Origin: Corynebacterium callunae DSM 20147
GTDB lineage: Bacteria; Actinomycetota; Actinomycetes; Mycobacteriales; Mycobacteriaceae
Length of the DNA: 64,000 nucleotides
NCBI RefSeq assembly: GCF_000344785.1
Contig: NC_020506.1
Coordinates: 2,480,001-2,544,000 of the forward strand
Reading direction: 5' to 3'
The notes beneath the pieces were generated by a model. That model searched no databases and was not told the DNA's origin. It was given only the letters and a program-made list of their open reading frames with translations. The position numbers were made by a program, and so were the translations under genes. Positions 62,352 to 64,000 of the stretch are shown here, in pieces (position 1 is the first letter of the stretch; each line of letters begins with the position of its first letter).

Positions 62352-63720
62352 TTATTCAACTTCTAATGGAGTGCCCTGAGCACGAACATGTCCACGAACA
62401 TGTCCACGTTCCGGCAACCATTTAAGAGCCCACACCAAAACCATAATTACAACTGCCAACAGCAGCGCGACCCAGCCAAGTCCCATGCTAAATCCACCAA
62501 TAACCGCAATTGGCGCAATAATTGTCATTCCGATTTCAAAGGGAGCAAAGCCAATGTAGGCCACGCCGTATTCATTAAGCGTGCCGGATTTAAGTTTTGG
62601 ATCCACGATCTTGAGCAGCGCAATGCCGGTTGCCACTGCAGCTGTTGCCCAGCCCCAACCAAAGACCGCGCGCTCCAGCCACTTTTCACCAAAGAAGCGT
62701 GGTGCCACCCAGAAGAAAAAGAAGCAACAGTAGACAACACCAATCACAAAGAGCACCACCAGCGGAATCCAATAATCCGCAATGGCAGCAGGTGCAATGG
62801 AGGCAATACCAAAGGCAATGAGGTAATCAGTTGCTGCACCGGAAACTGAATTTACAGTCTCTCGATCCAAGTAATCTGGCTTTTTCAGCAGGCGCATGAG
62901 CGCCATGCCCGCAATGCCCACCACAAAGGACATGGCAAATAGTGGAATGGACACAGAGGGGAAAGCTCTTTGAGCCAACCATTAATGGCATAGGCAATAG
63001 CTACGGTAAAGAAGATGATTCCGGCATGCAGCGCCAGCGGTTCAATAGCCGAAGGGTTGGTACTGGCCTTACCAATTGAGGGACGCTCGCCGAGTTTATC
63101 GATATATCCAGAGCGCAAATCCCATGGCAATTGCGCAGGCATTGCTGAGGTTTTACCCTTTTTGATTCCCCAGGTGGTGAAGATAATGCCACCAACAATC
63201 GCCGCAAAAGTACCCACAGTTGCCGAGGTGAAGCCCAAGGAAATTGCAGCTTCCGCACCAGCAGCTTCCAGGGAAGTTCCTACTGCCGCTGCGGTTCCAA
63301 ATCCACCCACAAAGCCAACTGGCAGCATCATGCCAAACCAGTCTTCAGTGCCCCATACTGGTTCAAAGAGATAAATGCCGAGCAGAATAAATAGACCCCA
63401 TTGGCCGACAAACATGGCAGTAGAAAAAGCCCACATTGTTTTCACACCGCTGCGCACACCACGGTCAAATTTCATGGAATATGGCATCGCCGCAAAAACA
63501 ATGGCAATAAGTACGGTGGTGTAGGTGGAAATATGCTCAGACCAGCTAATAAAGCCCAGAACTTTAGGACCTAGGATCATGCCAATCAAACCAGCTGTAA
63601 TAGAGGAAGGAATAAGCAAGGTCTGGAAAAAGGAATCTTGCGTCGCATAATGCTGCCGATAAGCATTAAGCCCGAGATCCACCCCACACCCAAGATCAAA
63701 CTGTACGGTGTGTATTCCAT
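62352..63720 (-). pseudogene. GltS-like sodium/glutamate symporter gene broken by two single-base frameshifts
   Basis: Three reading frames together give one membrane protein of about 456 aa with some eleven helices. Frame 1 (from ATG 63720): MEYTPYSLILGVGWISGLML to MRRKIP. Frame 2: FFQTLLIPSSITAGLIGMI through a GltS-type re-entrant segment VGFVGGFGTAAAVGTSLEAAG to NGWLKE. Frame 3: PSVSIPLFAMSFVVGIAGMA to the end. Each break falls in a short T run (plus strand A5 at 63627-63631 and A3 at 62962-62964). Adding one T to each restores the frame and gives IPFFQTLL and KELFPSVS. As written the gene cannot make a full symporter. Real decay or sequence error are both possible. ATG at 63741 is an alternative start. 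Confidence 0.75.
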
Positions 63721-63867
63721 ACCCAAAACACTTCCTTCCATCTAAGCTCGAAGCGAAGAATCTATTTGATTCCCCGCATATAAGTTTCGAATTGTTGAAA
63801 AAAACAGTGACTTTAGTCGAGCGATCCATTTCTTCCACATTCCCTTAACATATCAAGGAATCCCTGT

Positions 63868-63873
63868 TACGAT
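63868..63873 (+). promoter_or_regulatory. -10 element before the flavoprotein gene
   Basis: TACGAT lies 7 bases before the ATG at 63881 and no ribosome site is visible, so a leaderless transcript is likely. The 160-base divergent gap also serves the GltS-like gene. Confidence 0.4.
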
Positions 63874-63880
63874 TGTTGAC

Positions 63881-64000
63881 ATGTCAAGTATCTATGATGC
63901 AATCATCATTGGCGCAGGTCAGGCCGGACTTGCAGCCGCTCATGAGCTTGCCCGTCGCAACCTTAAGCCCGGCATCAACTTCCTCGTCCTCGATTCCAAT
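63881..64000 (+). CDS. FAD-dependent oxidoreductase / flavin monooxygenase-like protein, N-terminus only
   Basis: The first 40 codons are in the window. IYDAIIIGAGQAGLAAAHEL is a classical FAD-binding Rossmann motif GxGxxG (here GAGQAG), followed by a second strand INFLVLDSN ending in the acidic residue that would hold the ribose. The GQAG form is common in flavin-containing monooxygenases and CzcO-type proteins. The remainder, and so the precise family, lies outside. Confidence 0.8.
   Translation, partial: MSSIYDAIIIGAGQAGLAAAHELARRNLKPGINFLVLDSN

Overview
The window reads as a chromosomal segment of a Corynebacterium close to the C. glutamicum group. Supporting this are the glnX-glnH-pknG cluster, the pta-ackA pair next to fprA, a CG3035-type N-acetylglutamate synthase beside def, the fda/pyrE/clpB neighbourhood, a perfect RamB-type box upstream of pta, and a HAIR element plus SigH-like promoter upstream of clpB. 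GC content looks mid-50s percent by eye. No rRNA, tRNA, IS element, prophage or CRISPR array was found.

Region 1 (1-11402, minus strand) is the most unusual part. It is a tight operon of at least five genes: a Gly-rich three-helix membrane protein, a secreted and membrane-anchored von Willebrand A protein with a Gly/Phe/Ser-rich cytoplasmic tail, a 1198-aa tubulin/FtsZ-like protein, a 934-aa protein with two membrane helices, and a fibronectin-III-like protein running off the window. This resembles the poorly characterised tubulin-like plus VWA systems proposed to remodel membranes. Two of its proteins share a C-terminal LPGxGEF tail whose codons also contain the ribosome binding site of the next gene.

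Region 2 (11664-24893) holds an M20 peptidase, a small LeuA-regulatory-domain-like protein behind a foldable 5' leader, and a complete Mrp cation/proton antiporter operon (mrpA-B fusion, C, D, E, F, G), also behind a foldable leader. It continues with an NRAMP manganese transporter with a perfect operator-like palindrome, a YbdK-type carboxylate-amine ligase with an alpha/beta hydrolase, a LytR_C protein and a DUF3263 protein.

Region 3 (24910-34768) carries def, N-acetylglutamate synthase, xthA, cardiolipin synthase, a Bcr/CflA drug exporter, a Na/phosphate cotransporter, and an operon of NUDIX hydrolase, ABC ATPase, ABC permease and PhzF-like protein.

Region 4 (34900-46630) is central metabolism and its control. 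GlnX, GlnH and PknG form the amino-acid sensing cascade that sets 2-oxoglutarate dehydrogenase activity through OdhI. pta-ackA handle acetate activation and overflow, followed by fprA, an ElaA-type acetyltransferase and purT.

Region 5 (46831-64000) has purA, a protein of unknown function, a FUSC-type membrane protein, class II aldolase, a GH76-like protein, a SpoU methyltransferase overlapping pyrE, a rhodanese-like protein lacking its catalytic Cys, an XRE regulator divergent from an MFS transporter, clpB under HspR/SigH-type control, a GltS-like symporter gene broken by two single-base frameshifts, and the start of a flavin monooxygenase-like gene.

Two patterns cross the whole window. Several genes (glnX, the ElaA gene, def, the DUF3263 gene, xthA and others) have a TAnnnT hexamer placed for leaderless transcription. 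The 11-mer GCTTTTCGACG occurs at least eight times, far above chance.
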